Part shown: one piece after another, positions 62,850-64,000 of the stretch
Numbering within the stretch: the stretch's first letter is position 1
Layout of the letters: every line of letters begins with the position of its first letter
The notes under the pieces: model-generated
Told to the model about the DNA's origin: nothing
Database searches by the model: none
The model's input: only the letters and a program-made list of their open reading frames with translations
Position numbers and translations under genes: made by a program
From: an uncultured Christensenella sp.
GTDB lineage: Bacteria > Bacillota > Clostridia > Christensenellales > Borkfalkiaceae
DNA: 64,000 nucleotides
NCBI GenBank assembly: GCA_910583855.1
Contig: CAJTYL010000001.1
Location: forward strand, 1-64,000
Direction: 5' to 3'

Positions 62850-62944
62850 GTTTGCTTTCTGTGCATGTGCTTGTCGCGCTTGGATTCCAGTCAATAGGCT
62901 TTTGCGGCATAAAGTTGCCTAAACGCTAGAAAAGCATAAAAAAT

Positions 62945-62984
62945 CAGTCTAAGCCGAATATTGTGAAATATTCGGCTTAGACTG
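62945..62984 (-). terminator. 18-bp hairpin after the acyltransferase gene
   Basis: Perfect stem 62945-62962 with 62967-62984 and a GTGA loop. On the minus strand it is followed by six Ts (GATTTTTTATG), as expected for the terminator of the gene at 63063. Confidence 0.8.
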
Positions 62985-63062
62985 AGATTGGTGACCGACT
63001 TAATGACTAAACCGAAACACCCCTTTAAATTGAAATTTAGCGGTTATATTTTTAAATTGAGT

Positions 63063-64000
63063 TTAATTTGCAATTTCAGTATTTTCTGTTTTACGGCTTT
63101 TAATTGATTTTATTAGCCTTTTGATAAGCATAACAACGATATTGAATATAACGGCAGATACAATAGATACGGCAAAAACAATTAAATAAATAGCCCATAT
63201 TTCAAGATCGCCGACATATTCCAACAAGGTTATTGTTACGGGGTGGAACAGATATATTACTAATGACAAACTGCCGAGATAGCCGAACGCTTTATTTACC
63301 TTTGAATTTGTTACAGCTACGCCCTTGCCAGCAAATGTAATTGCGATTGCAACGAATATGCACACAACTGCTACAACCATACAAACGGGTTCCATACTTT
63401 TACTTATAGGAATAAAACCAAGTATAATCGGCGCACAATAACAAATCATTTCAACGACTTTTAAAATAACCGACGGTGCAGTTTTAAAATCTTTTTTAGC
63501 TATGACGGTAGAAAGGTAATAAGCAAACATACCGACGCACATTTCGCCCCAAGCTCTTAAATCATAGACAAAAGTCGTAGTGAACGCCCAATTCGTACAA
63601 AGTCCATAAATAACAGCAATAACGCCTAAAACGCCAAGCAAAATCGGAATTACTAAAATTCCTTTCTTAATTTTCTTTCTCAATAATAACGCAATTGGTA
63701 CTATAAACAGCATACATAAGAGCATTGACGACAAATACCATTCGGGAACTATGAGTGCGCTTGCATAGGCTTCCGTCCACACTCCGCCCATCTGCACTAA
63801 AAATATACTCGGCAAGCCGTTCAGAATTATATTGCCAGAATTAGCTAAATTACAAGCCAATATTACTACAATGACCGCTATAATAGCCGTTAAATGCGTG
63901 GGCAAAATTCCTTTAATCTTATTACCCATAAAACGGCAACTTTCAAGCGCAGGGTTATAATTTTCCTTTGCGCTTATTTTTTCAATAGACCTTGCAAGGA
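63063..64000 (-). CDS. Acyltransferase-3 family membrane protein, partial
   Basis: The minus-strand frame is open to the right edge, so the N-terminus is outside the window. About 312 residues are visible. An ATG at 63929 is inside the gene, since the frame continues upstream with ARSIEKISAKENYNPALES. At least eight hydrophobic segments are present, with VPEWYLSSMLL (a conserved Trp-Tyr site of the family), CTNWAFTTTFVYDLRAW and YLSTVIAKK. Acyltransferase-3 proteins of the OafA type move acetyl or other acyl groups to surface sugars or peptidoglycan. The fragment at 1173-1493 is a clear relative of its middle part. The catalytic histidine region lies outside the window. Confidence 0.82.
   Translation of the reverse strand, partial: LARSIEKISAKENYNPALESCRFMGNKIKGILPTHLTAIIAVIVVILACNLANSGNIILNGLPSIFLVQMGGVWTEAYASALIVPEWYLSSMLLCMLFIVPIALLLRKKIKKGILVIPILLGVLGVIAVIYGLCTNWAFTTTFVYDLRAWGEMCVGMFAYYLSTVIAKKDFKTAPSVILKVVEMICYCAPIILGFIPISKSMEPVCMVVAVVCIFVAIAITFAGKGVAVTNSKVNKAFGYLGSLSLVIYLFHPVTITLLEYVGDLEIWAIYLIVFAVSIVSAVIFNIVVMLIKRLIKSIKSRKTENTEIAN

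Overview
The window looks like chromosomal DNA from an uncultured Clostridia-type Bacillota. This rests on strong AGGAGG-type Shine-Dalgarno sites, sigma-A style promoters (TTGACA/TATAAT with 17-18 nt spacers), a fused IspDF, and RqcP, YitT, NfeD-flotillin, PopT (DUF368) and EFR1-type flavodoxin-ferredoxin genes. It also carries BspA-like leucine-rich-repeat remnants and many lipoproteins with bacterial Ig-like domains, which suggests a gut lineage. I cannot fix the genus. No transposase, phage, CRISPR or rRNA gene is visible.

Layout. 0-4.5 kb (minus strand): the 5' end of a GNAT acetyltransferase, an EFR1 flavodoxin-ferredoxin protein, a broken acyltransferase-3 fragment, then ispDF-radA and rqcP. 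4.5-12.6 kb (plus): rpoB-rpoC behind a TTGACA promoter, closed by a 36-bp palindromic terminator. 12.6-17.5 kb (minus): a tight operon of a zinc-ribbon-tailed SDR protein, a second EFR1 protein, two membrane proteins and a PopT-type transporter. 17.5-19.1 kb: YitT, three copies of a TTGCCCC(G/C)CATATATG motif and tRNA-Leu. 19.2-33.9 kb (plus): a MacB/FtsX-type ABC exporter, rpsU, a small hypothetical gene, pcrA, ligA, a decayed LRR surface-protein gene on the other strand, a ParE/ParC-type topoisomerase pair and an MscS channel. 34.3-36.5 kb (minus): NfeD and flotillin.

36.8-57.3 kb (plus) is the most striking part. It is a 20-kb run of genes that together could degrade extracellular DNA and use the products. 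Secreted or lipid-anchored enzymes (an endonuclease I with Ig-like domains, a thermonuclease lipoprotein and a 5'-nucleotidase lipoprotein) would cut DNA to nucleosides. A CUT1-family ABC importer with its binding protein lies in the same run. Cytoplasmic cytidine deaminase, pyrimidine-nucleoside phosphorylase, DeoD, DeoB, DeoC and thymidine kinase would salvage or ferment the nucleosides. The run starts at an essentially consensus promoter. Next to it on the minus strand lie SurE and two tandem NrnA-like DHH phosphoesterases (57.4-60.1 kb). Divergent from these is a fusion of a HAD 5'-nucleotidase to a guanylate-kinase-like domain, followed by an FAD-dependent oxidoreductase. The right edge holds an acyltransferase-3 gene cut by the window end. 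The fragment near the left edge is a decayed relative of it.

Main points for follow-up: the DNA-scavenging locus and the unknown substrate of its ABC importer; the nucleotidase-kinase fusion; the SDR-zinc-ribbon/EFR1 operon; the repeated CATATATG-core motif; and a promoter that predicts a leaderless pcrA transcript.
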